Positions 51,125-60,418 of a DNA stretch of 64,000 bases are shown here, piece after piece; within the stretch, counting starts at the first letter, position 1; each line of letters starts with the position of its first letter. The stretch comes from CAWCOU01 sp963797335 (GTDB lineage Bacteria > Pseudomonadota > Gammaproteobacteria > JAURND01), in contig CAWCOU010000008.1 in the NCBI GenBank assembly GCA_963797335.1, forward strand, positions 124,001-188,000, read 5' to 3'. The notes beneath the pieces are model-generated. The model was given only the letters and a program-made list of their open reading frames with translations. It was not told the DNA's origin and searched no databases. A program made the translations under genes and the position numbers.

Positions 51125-53938
51125 CTAATGAATACTGTTCGGATTATTTATAAATTGAGAGCCAGTGAGATCTACTGAGCTGACACCCGTGGTTTCAATA
51201 CCAAAATTACCATTGTTGGTAAAATAGGAATTAAGGATCTTTAGGTTCAATGTACCTCCTCCGGAATTTGTGCCAAAAATCCCATCATTCCCATTCTCGT
51301 TAAACGTTGAGTTATTGGTCGTCAGGTTAAATGTGCCAGTTGAAGAATTCGAAGCTACAATTCCATCGGTGTTGTCGTTAAACGTTGAATTATTAGCTGT
51401 TAAATTGAATGTGCCGGTTGATGAGTTTTGGGTAAAAATCCCATCATTCCCATTCTCGTTAAACGTTGAGTTATTGGTCGTTAGGTTAAATGTGCCAGTT
51501 GAGAAATTCGAAGCTATAATTCCATCGGTGTTGTCGTTAAACGTTGAATTATTAGCTGTTAAATTGAATGTGCCGGTTGTTGAGTTTTGGGCAGAAATCC
51601 CAGCATCACTATTCCCGTTAAACATTGAGTTATTGGCTGTTAAATTAAATGTACCAGATACATTTGCAATGCCAATCCCACTATTATTCCCATTAAAGGT
51701 TGAATTATTGGCTGTTAAATTAAATAAGCTACCAACATTAGTAATGGCAATACTCTCATTGTTGTTATCTAAAACTGAATTATTGACAGCTACGGTGAAT
51801 GGGCCGCCAAAAGTTGAGATTGACAGACCATTACCCTGATTTCCACTTATGGTCGAATGATTGACCGTCATGTTCACTGCTCCAGAACCCGAATTATTAA
51901 CACTAATACCAGAACTGCGGTTACCATTCAAACTTGAGTTATTGATTCGTATATTGGCTACACTGCCAAGACTGTCAAGATCGAGAGACATGCCAGCCCC
52001 ACTTATAGTATCATTGAAGCTTGAATTTTTGATTTTTAAATTGAATACCCCGTTTTGGTCTAACTGTTGCTGCAGAAAAATACCCTCTACGCTATTGTCA
52101 TTAAATTGAGAAGAATCAATAATCATATTGAAAATACCATCGGAGTTGTTATTCTCAATAACTTGAAGACCCTCATGATTATTGTTAAAGGTAGAATGAC
52201 GAAAAACGACATTCGTTTGAGCATTGGTATTGGAGTCGAGGTCAATAACAGCACCTTCTCCCGTGTTATTGTTCAAGACAGAGCGATTAATGGCTAAATT
52301 AAATACGGGATTCATGGCGTTCGAAACAACGGCTTGAAGACCGTCGATACCATTGCCACTGAGGCTGGAATAATTAACAGCTGCATTCATCACACCGCCT
52401 TCGCCAAATTCACTTAATACAAGGCCATTACCAAAGTTGTTGTTTAACGTCGACGTATTCAGCGTCAGGTTGAGTATGCCACCGCCGTCATTCTCAACCG
52501 CTATCGCGTTGTCAAATTGGGTATTACTTATATCGGTGTTATCCACCCTCATACTAACCTGGTCAGTCCCGTTATTCTGCAGGAAGATGCCATCACCGCT
52601 ACCACCCTCGCTACCGCCCATGATTCGAATAGATGTCACGACAATGTCAGAATTACCTGAGGCGACCGTCCAAAAAAAACCGTTGCCTCCGTTCTCAAAA
52701 TCAATCACCGGCCGATTATCACCGCTGGCTGGCTGCACGAATAATCTGCCCTTGTAGCTTTGACGCCCGTAGAGGCTGTCATTCATGTGGTCAAGGTCAA
52801 TTTCAGTGGCGGAAACATAAGGACCCAAATTACCATTAAAGAAGAAGTTGGTATTACCCTTGCTATTCGCATCATCGACGTTCGATTGGTTCAAACCAAT
52901 ATAAGGATGTTCGTAAGTGCCCTCACCCGTGACCAGACCAGGAGCAGTATCATCGGGTAAGAAGAACGAAATATCATCCATGACCACACCAAAATCGCCA
53001 GTCGCTTTGGTTTGTCTCAGAATGGGTTGCGCCGTATGTGAACCGCCACCCACTGCAATCAAGTTACGCTGAATGGGATCGACCATCCGTTGCGTGAGAT
53101 CACCGGAGAAGCGCTGCGGCGTGTGTCGGCCGCCGAAGTGATAAGCCAGGCCTACTTTAACCGTATTGTGTGCCCAGTTGTCATAACCCTCACTGACATC
53201 GACATCTAAACGGTCAGTCACTGGCAGTTCGAGACGCGCTACACCGCCGGTAATATCCTGCGCATCTTTAGGGCTGAAGTGATAACCACCGAGGTAAATT
53301 TTAGGACTATCTTTGACGGGTAAGCGGAAACCGAACTGCACATCTTCACCAACACCAACCGATTCATAGGTATTAAACAGCTGATCGTATTCGGTGTGTT
53401 CGACAAAACTGACCGAATCGTAATCGTCAAGGTCACTACCAAAAGCACTACCCGTAGCAACCCGCTGAGAGCCGGTGGGAATGTACACGTTAGCACTAAA
53501 ATCTACCGTATCACCTAACCGCTCCACACCCGGGCTGACGAACCAGAAAGAATGACCCGCAGGGGAATGGTTGTAATCCCCGAACACATAAGCGCCTAAC
53601 AGGCCGTTATCGGTTAACTTACGTCCACCCAAACCCAGCGCCGCAGAATAATCATTCCCATTATGGTAAAGCGCCTGAGGATCCACATAAAAAAAGCCGG
53701 TGCTCTGACCTGCCAGCGGTAACATCGCATCGCCATACCCCGTGGTGAGATCACCGCTTAACCCAGTGATGGATACACCCGGCGTGTAAGGAAGAAACGT
53801 ATTGGCATTACTCGCATCCGTATAGGAATTCGCAAACGCCTGGCCCACCAAAAAGAAACAGCTGCCGACCACGGCGCTCTTGCTTAATTTTTGGCAGTTA
53901 TAGAGAAATGAAGAAGGGAATAAAGAATACTGCGCCAT
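51125..53938 (-). CDS. Inverse autotransporter with beta-helix-like passenger, copy 2
   Basis: 937 residues with the same plan as copy 1. The first ~385 residues differ from copy 1 at only a handful of positions (for example VGQAF for VGHAF, DDTAPGLVTG for DDPAPGVVTG), and the last ~20 residues (IETTGVSSVDLTGSQFINNP) are identical. The passenger between them is clearly diverged. Its C-terminal third contains nearly identical tandem units (FNLTANNSTFNDNTDGI alternating with FNLTTNNSTFNENGNDGIF). The two genes are tandem on the minus strand with 180 bp between them, and their upstream flanks are also alike, pointing to a recent duplication with barrel homogenisation. The start is ATG 53938 after CAGGAGG. 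Confidence 0.88.
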   Translation of the reverse strand: MAQYSLFPSSFLYNCQKLSKSAVVGSCFFLVGQAFANSYTDASNANTFLPYTPGVSITGLSGDLTTGYGDAMLPLAGQSTGFFYVDPQALYHNGNDYSAALGLGGRKLTDNGLLGAYVFGDYNHSPAGHSFWFVSPGVERLGDTVDFSANVYIPTGSQRVATGSAFGSDLDDYDSVSFVEHTEYDQLFNTYESVGVGEDVQFGFRLPVKDSPKIYLGGYHFSPKDAQDITGGVARLELPVTDRLDVDVSEGYDNWAHNTVKVGLAYHFGGRHTPQRFSGDLTQRMVDPIQRNLIAVGGGSHTAQPILRQTKATGDFGVVMDDISFFLPDDTAPGLVTGEGTYEHPYIGLNQSNVDDANSKGNTNFFFNGNLGPYVSATEIDLDHMNDSLYGRQSYKGRLFVQPASGDNRPVIDFENGGNGFFWTVASGNSDIVVTSIRIMGGSEGGSGDGIFLQNNGTDQVSMRVDNTDISNTQFDNAIAVENDGGGILNLTLNTSTLNNNFGNGLVLSEFGEGGVMNAAVNYSSLSGNGIDGLQAVVSNAMNPVFNLAINRSVLNNNTGEGAVIDLDSNTNAQTNVVFRHSTFNNNHEGLQVIENNNSDGIFNMIIDSSQFNDNSVEGIFLQQQLDQNGVFNLKIKNSSFNDTISGAGMSLDLDSLGSVANIRINNSSLNGNRSSGISVNNSGSGAVNMTVNHSTISGNQGNGLSISTFGGPFTVAVNNSVLDNNNESIAITNVGSLFNLTANNSTFNGNNSGIGIANVSGTFNLTANNSMFNGNSDAGISAQNSTTGTFNLTANNSTFNDNTDGIIASNFSTGTFNLTTNNSTFNENGNDGIFTQNSSTGTFNLTANNSTFNDNTDGIVASNSSTGTFNLTTNNSTFNENGNDGIFGTNSGGGTLNLKILNSYFTNNGNFGIETTGVSSVDLTGSQFINNPNSIH
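51290..51720. repeat. Tandem nucleotide repeats inside the copy-2 passenger
   Basis: Units of about 78-81 bp recur. The stretches around 51286-51345, 51442-51500 and, with more changes, 51365-51410 and 51530-51575 share runs such as TCCCATTCTCGTTAAACGTT and TTAGGTTAAATGTGCCAGTT. Pairs of units repeat as a ~158-bp block, so unit number could change by slippage or recombination. Confidence 0.7.
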
Positions 53939-54055
53939 GGTGCGACCTCCTGGAATGGAAAATGAAATGTTACATTTGGATCAGGTGATTATTACAACAT
54001 TGAAAGCCATTTGCAAGCACACCCCCCTTTGAACGAAATTAACACAAGCGCAGGC

Positions 54056-54085
54056 TTGACAGCTGGTGGTTTCTTTCTCTAGAAT
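54056..54085 (+). promoter_or_regulatory. Promoter of the tRNA-Ala/tRNA-Glu unit
   Basis: A perfect -35 TTGACA (54056-54061) and a TAGAAT -10 (54080-54085) are separated by 18 bases. The -10 ends 21 bases before the mature tRNA-Ala. Confidence 0.75.
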
Positions 54086-54106
54086 CGCATTCCCATTTAT
54101 TTTGTC

Positions 54107-54182
54107 GGGGCTATAGCTCAGCTGGGAGAGCACTTGCATGGCATGCAAGGGGTCGGCGGTTCGATCCCGCCTAGCTCCACCA
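54107..54182 (+). tRNA. tRNA-Ala (GGC)
   Basis: A complete 76-nt cloverleaf with encoded CCA. Acceptor GGGGCTA pairs with TAGCTCC; the anticodon stem CTTGC/GCAAG holds loop ATGGCAT, giving GGC. The T-loop is GTTCGATCC. Confidence 0.97.
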
Positions 54183-54217
54183 CCTGACCTGTATTTACAC
54201 AGGTCAGTTTTTCATCT

Positions 54218-54293
54218 GTCCCCATCGTCTAGAGGCCTAGGACATCGCCCTTTCACGGCGGTAACAGGGGTTCGAATCCCCTTGGGGACGCCA
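54218..54293 (+). tRNA. tRNA-Glu (TTC)
   Basis: A complete 76-nt cloverleaf with encoded CCA. Acceptor GTCCCCA pairs with TGGGGAC; the anticodon loop CTTTCAC gives TTC; the T-loop is GTTCGAATC. It lies 35 bases after tRNA-Ala and shares its promoter. No clear terminator is visible downstream. Confidence 0.97.
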
Positions 54294-54500
54294 CTTCTTC
54301 AGAACGCGTCACTCACCCTCTATTTATCAACTTTCCGTCAAAAGACTACATTTTTCCATGCGCCCACCTCGTACAATTCCAAAAATTGTGACCAGCCCAA
54401 TAATCACAAGGAAGTGATTCCCTATATACTATCTCAACACATCCGGAATTCATCCACCCCACCCATCAGCCAAACACAGGGCCACCCCATTAAAACAATG

Positions 54501-54560
54501 CGTTCTGAAAGGGGAGCGGAGCCACTTCGTGCATGAAGAATCCCAGGGGCTGGGCAGCAC
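54501..54560 (+). repeat. Family E repeat fragment
   Basis: GCGTTCTGAAAGGGGAGCGG then GCCACTTCGTGCATGAAG and CCCAGGGGCTGG resemble the elements at 15003-15110. Together with the family-B copy at 54728 it is all I see in the 54294-54871 gap. Confidence 0.6.
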
Positions 54561-54727
54561 AGCTATCTACTTCAATAATTACAGCCTTGCGACCAAACAA
54601 ATACTCTCTTAACTATTAGTATTTATAAGTTTCCTCATGCCATAATATAATATTGCGATGGTAGACTGGTAGACATACCATCCAAATTCTCATGCTGGAG
54701 TCCAATTAATTTTGACAGCTTACCCAC

Positions 54728-54818
54728 CCTCAGAAGGGGTGGCACGGAGGGAGGGCTCCCGCTGCGACAGCAGCGGGATACCCGCAGTGACAGGACCCCG
54801 AATGCTCCCAGCTTTACC
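54728..54818 (+). repeat. Dispersed intergenic repeat, family B, copy 2
   Basis: Same orientation and almost the same sequence as 10688-10791: GGGCTCCCGCTGCGACAGCA, then GCGGGATACCCGCAGTGACA, then GACCCCGAATGCTCCCA. Confidence 0.75.
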
Positions 54819-54871
54819 CCTGTCAAAGTTACTTAGCACCCCACCCCACTAAAAGGAAGGGCTATACATTT

Positions 54872-55900
54872 ATGCGTTTAGGTATTATGACCGGCGGCGG
54901 TGATGCCCCCGGATTAAACGGCATCATCGAAGCAACCACAAAAACACTACTACAAAGCGGCCACCAAGTTTTTGGCATCCACGACGGCTTCGAAGGCGTC
55001 TTTGGCAACCAACTCGAAGAACTCAGCATCGCCCGAGTCAACGGCATCCACACATCTGCCGGAACCATACTCGGCACCTCCAACAAATGCGGAACCGAAG
55101 GCCGAGAAAAAGAATTTCTAACCAAATTCCAACAACTACACCTCAACGGCCTAATCGTAGCCGGAGGCGACGGCACCTTCCAAAGCCTCTCCCCCTTCCA
55201 AGGCGAAATCCCCCTAATCGGCGTACCCAAAACCATAGACAACGACCTAAACGGTACCGACGTCACCTTTGGCTACGACACCGCATGCTCAGTCGTTGCC
55301 GATGCCATCGACTCACTAAGAACCACCGCCCACTCCCACAAACGCACCATATTCGTCGAAACCATGGGCCGCACCGCCGGCTGGATCGCCCTAGGCGGCG
55401 GCCTAGCAGGCTATGCCGACGGCATCCTCATACCCGAAAAACCCTTTGATTTACCCGCACTACAAAACTATATTACTCAAAAACGCAAACAAGGCAAACG
55501 AGGACTCATCATCGTCGTCGCCGAAGGCGCATACCCGGTCGGTCAAAGCCAAAAAGTAGCCTTCACCGTCAGCGGCAGCCCCGAAGCCACTCGACTCGGT
55601 GGCATTGGCGAATTTCTAGCCCGCTGGTGTGATGCCGCCATGGAAGAAGAAGCGCGCCAAGTGGTGCTAGGTCATCTACAACGATCGAAACCACCCACAA
55701 ACGCCGATAAATTTCTCACCTTAGCCATGGGCGTCAAAGTCGGCGAACTGGTGAAAGAAGGTCAATGGGGCAAGGCCGTCGCCTTCCGAGAAGGAAAAGT
55801 CGTCACCGTGCCTATTACCGATTTTATGGCCGAACCCCGCCTACTCACACCAGATCATCCCTGGTTGCAGATGGCAGAATCGGTTGGGATTTTTGTTTAA
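54872..55900 (+). CDS. pfkA: 6-phosphofructokinase
   Basis: This enzyme phosphorylates fructose 6-phosphate in glycolysis. LGIMTGGGDAPGLNGII at the start, AGGDGTFQSL (98-102 GGDGT) in the phosphoryl-donor site, GVPKTIDNDLNGTDVTFGYD (119-125) with the catalytic TIDND, and ETMGRTAGWIALGGG are family motifs. Gly in GGDG is typical of ATP use, while Lys in PKTIDND (Gly in E. coli) is typical of PPi-type or group III enzymes, so donor specificity is open. 342 residues. The ATG follows AAGGAAGGG. The first 600 bases are unusually rich in C-ending codons compared with neighbours, a possible sign of transfer. Confidence 0.93.
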   Translation: MRLGIMTGGGDAPGLNGIIEATTKTLLQSGHQVFGIHDGFEGVFGNQLEELSIARVNGIHTSAGTILGTSNKCGTEGREKEFLTKFQQLHLNGLIVAGGDGTFQSLSPFQGEIPLIGVPKTIDNDLNGTDVTFGYDTACSVVADAIDSLRTTAHSHKRTIFVETMGRTAGWIALGGGLAGYADGILIPEKPFDLPALQNYITQKRKQGKRGLIIVVAEGAYPVGQSQKVAFTVSGSPEATRLGGIGEFLARWCDAAMEEEARQVVLGHLQRSKPPTNADKFLTLAMGVKVGELVKEGQWGKAVAFREGKVVTVPITDFMAEPRLLTPDHPWLQMAESVGIFV

Positions 55901-55923
55901 CTTCTTTTCAAGTACGCTATACC

Positions 55924-58900
55924 ATGCACTTAAAAACCATCAAACTAGCCGGCTTCAAATCATTCGTCGACCCGACCACCGTGGTGCTGCAAAGCAACCT
56001 GACCGCCATAGTCGGCCCCAATGGCTGCGGTAAATCCAATGTGATCGACGCCATTCGTTGGGTGATCGGTGAAAGCTCCGCCAAACAATTGCGCGGTGAA
56101 TTATTAACTGACGTCATTTTTAGCGGCACCACGCAACGCAAACCTGTGGGTCAAGCCGCAGTGGAGCTGCTCTTTGATAATAGCGCTGGCAGCCTGGGCG
56201 GCGCTTACGCCCAATACCAAGAAATCTCCATTCGTCGTGAGATCCAACGAGATGGTCAATCCGTTTTTTATTTGAACGGTGTTCGCTGTCGTCGACGCGA
56301 TATCCTCGATGTGTTTTTAGGAACAGGCCTGGGACCGAATAGTTACGCCATCATCGAACAAGGCGTCATTTCCCAGATGATTGAAGGCAAACCGGAAGAT
56401 ATTCGCGTCTATTTGGAAGAGGCAGCCGGCATTTCCAAATACCGTGAGCGTCGCCGTGAAACCGAAAACCGCATCCGCCACACACGCGAAAACCTCGAAC
56501 GACTGCAAGATTTGCGCACCGAAATGGCCAAACAACTGGATCATTTAAAGCGCCAAGCCAATGCAGCGCTGCGCTATAAATCATTAAAACAAGACCAACG
56601 ATTGGTGAAGGCACAATGGCAAGCACTGCACTGCGCTGCCTTGCAACAGGAATTAACTCGCCAGCAGCAGGAATTGAGCAGCTTCAATGAGCAACTCACC
56701 GAAAAAACTCAGTATTTGGAACAACTCGACCAAGAGCTGGTGAGCAAACGCGAGCAACAAACGGTCAACAACGATCACTGCAATAGCATTCAAACCCGCT
56801 ATTACGAAAGCAACGAACTCATGGCTCGGCAAGAACAACAAATTCAACATTTAACCGCTCAACAGCAACAAGTTCAAACCGATTTGGAAAAGATTGCGGT
56901 CGTCTGGTCTGAAGCCGAACAAAACCGGGAAAACGATCAAGCCAACCTCCAGGCGTTCACTCGAGAAATCAGCGAATTAACACCGGAACTAGCCGCCAGT
57001 TTAGAAAAAGCCGCGCAATCGCAAGCCGCTCTACCCTTATTGGAAGAGCAACGAAAGAACTGGCAACAAACCTGGGACAGTTACCAAACTCAAGCCAGCC
57101 AATTGGCGCAAAAAACCCATGGCGAAAAAACGCGTCATCACGAATTGAGCCAAAAAATTCAGCACCTGGAACAGCACATCACCCGTTTGCAAGCTCAGCT
57201 AACACAACTCGATAGCGCGGCGTTACCAGAACAAATTGGCGAACTGACCGAACAAACTCGCCAGCGGCAACAGCAATTGGACGAATTGCAGCAAACCATC
57301 CACGCCAGCAATGAACAAATCCAGCAACAACGCACGCTCAATCAGCAAGCGCAGTTGGAGCAAAACCAGCTGCAACAGCAATTTCACCAGCTACAGAATC
57401 AACGAGCCACCTTAGAAGCTTTGCAGCAAGCTGCGCTGGGTAAAACCACGGCGGGCATGAGCCATTGGCTGCAACAACAGCAATTGCATGACAAGCCGCG
57501 GTTATTGGAACAATTAAAAGTAGCGGCCGGTTGGGAAGCGGCCGTGGAAACAGTGCTCGGCCCTTATTTAGAAGCGATTTGCACGGATTCTAATGCGGAT
57601 TGGTTGACCATCACTGAAAGTTTAACGCAGGGTCGTCTCACCTTGCTGCAACCTGCCCGTGCGCACACCTCAGCTTCCAACACAACCAGCTTATTAAGCA
57701 GTAAAATTCAATCTGCTTGGGATATCCACGGCCTTATTCCCGATGTCCATATTGCCGAAACGACCACCGAAGCCTTAGCGCTCAGCGCGACCTTGAGTGC
57801 TCAACAATCCGTGGTCACTCGCAACGGGATTTGGTTTGGCGCCAATTGGGTGCGCCTGAGTCGAAACACCGACGAAACCTCTGGGGTATTAGCACGTCAG
57901 CAAGCACTTCAAGAAATTGTCCAAGCCTTGGCTGAACAAGAGCAGCGCCTACAAAATCAACAAACCCAACTGAAGGACGGTCAACAGCGTTTGCTGCAAT
58001 TAGAAGAAACTCGCGATCGTTGCCAACGTGAGTTTCGCGACATATCGGCTCAATACAGTGAACTACATGCTAAGCAAAGTGCCAAACAAGCGCAGTTTGA
58101 ACAATTATGCCAACGAGAAGCCGCCACTGCTCAAGAGTTACAGATTCAACAACACACATTGGCAACGACAATCGAACAGCAACAAGCGGCGGAACTGAAT
58201 TATCAGCAAGCCTTATCCGCACAAGAACAACATGAGCAAAACCGTGAGGAATTATTGCGTCAGCGGGAGCAATTCAGCTCAGAGCACCAACGGCTCAGTC
58301 AATCCGCCCGCGTCGATAAAGCAACTGCCGACGAATTGCAGGTGCGAGTTACTACTTTGGAAAACCAAACACATTATCTACAGCAAAATATTGACCGTGC
58401 TGAGAAACAATTGCTGCAGTGGCAGTCTCAGCGTGAGGATTTAACTCGGCGATTACAGGAAATTGAAACGCCGTTGCCCGATTTGCGCCAACAGCTACAA
58501 GATTTAACCACGCAACGGCAAACGGTGGAGAATGAACTAGCCACCGCGCGCGAACAACTGCACGCTTTCAGCCAAGAATTGACGCAGCTGGAAAAAACCC
58601 GACGCAATGAAGAACAACAGCTGCAACATTTACGCGACCATCAAGAAAAAATCCGCATTGAACAAAGCACCACGCAAGCGCATTTTGAAAACCATCTCAC
58701 TCAAATCACGGAAACCCAGCACAGTCTGGAAACCTTATTGCAAGAGATGCCGGAAGAAGCACAAATTTCCACCTGGCAACAGCAGCTAGAACAACTTGAC
58801 CAGCGCATCCAACGGCTGGGTGCGATCAATCTGGCCGCTATTGAAGAACACGATGCCTTAGCGGAACGCAAAACGCATCTTGACGACCAAGATAAAGATC

Positions 58901-59430
58901 TATGTGAAGCATTGGCGACGCTGGAAGAGGCGATACGTAAAATGGACAAAGAGTCGCGACAACGCCTCCAAGAAACCTTTAATCAGGCCAATACCCAGTT
59001 TAAATTATTGTTCACTCGGATGTTTAACGGTGGCAATGCGGAACTGGAGTTGACCGGCGAAGAAGTGCTGGATAGCGGCGTCATCATCCGCGCCCAACCG
59101 CCTGGCAAACGTAATACGCTGTTGCATTTGTTATCCGGTGGTGAAAAAGCATTGACGGCCATCGCCTTGGTCTTTGCCTTATTTCAACTCAATCCTGCGC
59201 CATTTTGCATTCTCGATGAGGTCGATGCACCCTTAGATGAAGCCAATGTCAGCCGCTATTGCCGCTTGGTGGAGTCTATGTCGGAAACCGTGCAATTTAT
59301 TTTTATCAGCCATAACAAAGTGGCGATGGCGATGGCTAAGCAATTGGTGGGCGTCACCATGCATGAGCCAGGTGTGTCACGCTTGGTGTCTGTGGATATC
59401 GACGAAGCCGTGGCCATGGCTACTGCCTGA
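55924..59430 (+). CDS. smc: Chromosome partition protein Smc
   Basis: A condensin ATPase that compacts and segregates chromosomes. MHLKTIKLAGFKSFVDPTTV opens the head, AIVGPNGCGKSNVIDAIRWV is Walker A (residues ~31-50), two long Gln/Glu-rich coiled coils flank the hinge (~515-665, including LEQLKVAAGWEAAVETVLGP), and LLSGGEKALTAIALVFALF plus FCILDEVDAPLDEANV are the signature motif and Walker B. 1168 residues, normal length. The ATG at 55924 begins the conserved head; the frame is open further upstream inside pfkA but that part is not coding. First gene of smc-zipA. Confidence 0.97.
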   Translation: MHLKTIKLAGFKSFVDPTTVVLQSNLTAIVGPNGCGKSNVIDAIRWVIGESSAKQLRGELLTDVIFSGTTQRKPVGQAAVELLFDNSAGSLGGAYAQYQEISIRREIQRDGQSVFYLNGVRCRRRDILDVFLGTGLGPNSYAIIEQGVISQMIEGKPEDIRVYLEEAAGISKYRERRRETENRIRHTRENLERLQDLRTEMAKQLDHLKRQANAALRYKSLKQDQRLVKAQWQALHCAALQQELTRQQQELSSFNEQLTEKTQYLEQLDQELVSKREQQTVNNDHCNSIQTRYYESNELMARQEQQIQHLTAQQQQVQTDLEKIAVVWSEAEQNRENDQANLQAFTREISELTPELAASLEKAAQSQAALPLLEEQRKNWQQTWDSYQTQASQLAQKTHGEKTRHHELSQKIQHLEQHITRLQAQLTQLDSAALPEQIGELTEQTRQRQQQLDELQQTIHASNEQIQQQRTLNQQAQLEQNQLQQQFHQLQNQRATLEALQQAALGKTTAGMSHWLQQQQLHDKPRLLEQLKVAAGWEAAVETVLGPYLEAICTDSNADWLTITESLTQGRLTLLQPARAHTSASNTTSLLSSKIQSAWDIHGLIPDVHIAETTTEALALSATLSAQQSVVTRNGIWFGANWVRLSRNTDETSGVLARQQALQEIVQALAEQEQRLQNQQTQLKDGQQRLLQLEETRDRCQREFRDISAQYSELHAKQSAKQAQFEQLCQREAATAQELQIQQHTLATTIEQQQAAELNYQQALSAQEQHEQNREELLRQREQFSSEHQRLSQSARVDKATADELQVRVTTLENQTHYLQQNIDRAEKQLLQWQSQREDLTRRLQEIETPLPDLRQQLQDLTTQRQTVENELATAREQLHAFSQELTQLEKTRRNEEQQLQHLRDHQEKIRIEQSTTQAHFENHLTQITETQHSLETLLQEMPEEAQISTWQQQLEQLDQRIQRLGAINLAAIEEHDALAERKTHLDDQDKDLCEALATLEEAIRKMDKESRQRLQETFNQANTQFKLLFTRMFNGGNAELELTGEEVLDSGVIIRAQPPGKRNTLLHLLSGGEKALTAIALVFALFQLNPAPFCILDEVDAPLDEANVSRYCRLVESMSETVQFIFISHNKVAMAMAKQLVGVTMHEPGVSRLVSVDIDEAVAMATA

Positions 59431-59547
59431 TGCTGAATGGTTAAGCGCAAAATCAAATTGACACCCCAGAAACTGCATTGTACGATCAGGGTTGAGCGAT
59501 GACTTTGTTATTTTTTGGCAAGAAACCGTTTAAAGGAGCCATTCTGA

Positions 59548-60300
59548 ATGATTAGTTTTCTCATTTTAATAGGATTACTGGCGCTGATCATTGTCGGCGT
59601 TCATCGTGCTTCTTCCAAAGAGCGGCCGCGACGACGAAAGCAAAGGGAGCCTTTTTTATCGGCTCATGATAGCGAGGCGCTAATGGAAGCCGAAGATTAT
59701 GTTTCCATTCCCCGTATAGTCGTTCCATCCGCTACAGCCAGAAACGTCGATGGCCATGAGCATAGCCCTGCTTATAGTGCCTCCCCCACCCAGACAGCAA
59801 AAGCAACTACGGCTTTTTCAGCAGAAGCCTCGCGCACTGAGCATTCTGCAACCTCTTCGTTTACTAAAGCTAAACCCTCATCCACACAGATAGTTGTGTT
59901 GCATCTCTTTGCTAACCCTAATCGACCCTACCGTGGTTATGAATTGTTGCAGACGTTACTAACAGCAGGTCTACGCTACAGTAAACGCGGCATCTTCCAT
60001 CGTTACGCGGATATTACCGGGCGCGATACCGTTCTCTTTAGTCTAGCCTCAGCAATGGAACCGGGGATTTTTGATCTTCCCAACATGAGTGGTTTCTCTA
60101 CCCCGGGTTTGATTTTGTATTTGCAAGTCGACACAGTGCAACAACCGCTCACCGCCTTAAATCTGATGATCTCAACCGCCAAAGAGATTGCTCAGGATTT
60201 GGGTGGGGAATTATATGATGAGCAACGGCACATTCTCACGGTAGAAAAGATCGGCGAATGGCGAAATCAGTTACAAATGCACCCATCTCTTCCCGTATAA
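59548..60300 (+). CDS. zipA: Cell division protein ZipA
   Basis: ZipA tethers FtsZ to the inner membrane in the early divisome. An N-terminal membrane anchor (ISFLILIGLLALIIVGVH) is followed by a basic patch (RPRRRKQRE), a Ser/Thr/Ala-rich variable linker (~50-115) and the C-terminal FtsZ-binding domain (~118-250): VVLHLFANPNRPYRGYELLQ, FHRYADITGRDTVLFSLASA, MEPGIFDLPNMSGFSTPGL. 250 residues is short-normal. The position between smc and ligA is conserved, here interrupted by one extra gene. Confidence 0.94.
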   Translation: MISFLILIGLLALIIVGVHRASSKERPRRRKQREPFLSAHDSEALMEAEDYVSIPRIVVPSATARNVDGHEHSPAYSASPTQTAKATTAFSAEASRTEHSATSSFTKAKPSSTQIVVLHLFANPNRPYRGYELLQTLLTAGLRYSKRGIFHRYADITGRDTVLFSLASAMEPGIFDLPNMSGFSTPGLILYLQVDTVQQPLTALNLMISTAKEIAQDLGGELYDEQRHILTVEKIGEWRNQLQMHPSLPV

Positions 60301-60418
60301 CTACTCTCAAGTACGGTATTCCTACATTGAATTTTGGACTATAATGGCCAAATAGGGATTGCTGCGGAATGACAAGGATGGGTTACAAACGGATAATAAT
60401 AAAAATGAGGGGAGAACG

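Noticed and set aside
51290..51720. CRISPR array
   Set aside because: The repeats are in-frame protein-coding units with no unique spacers of constant length and no cas genes.
48237..53496. Several ORFs (60-189 aa) within the inverse autotransporter genes
   Set aside because: They are mirror or other-frame readings of the repeated passenger and barrel codons, duplicated because the genes are duplicated.
54138..54536. 132-residue plus-strand ORF
   Set aside because: It runs through tRNA-Ala and tRNA-Glu and into repeat sequence, with no family features.
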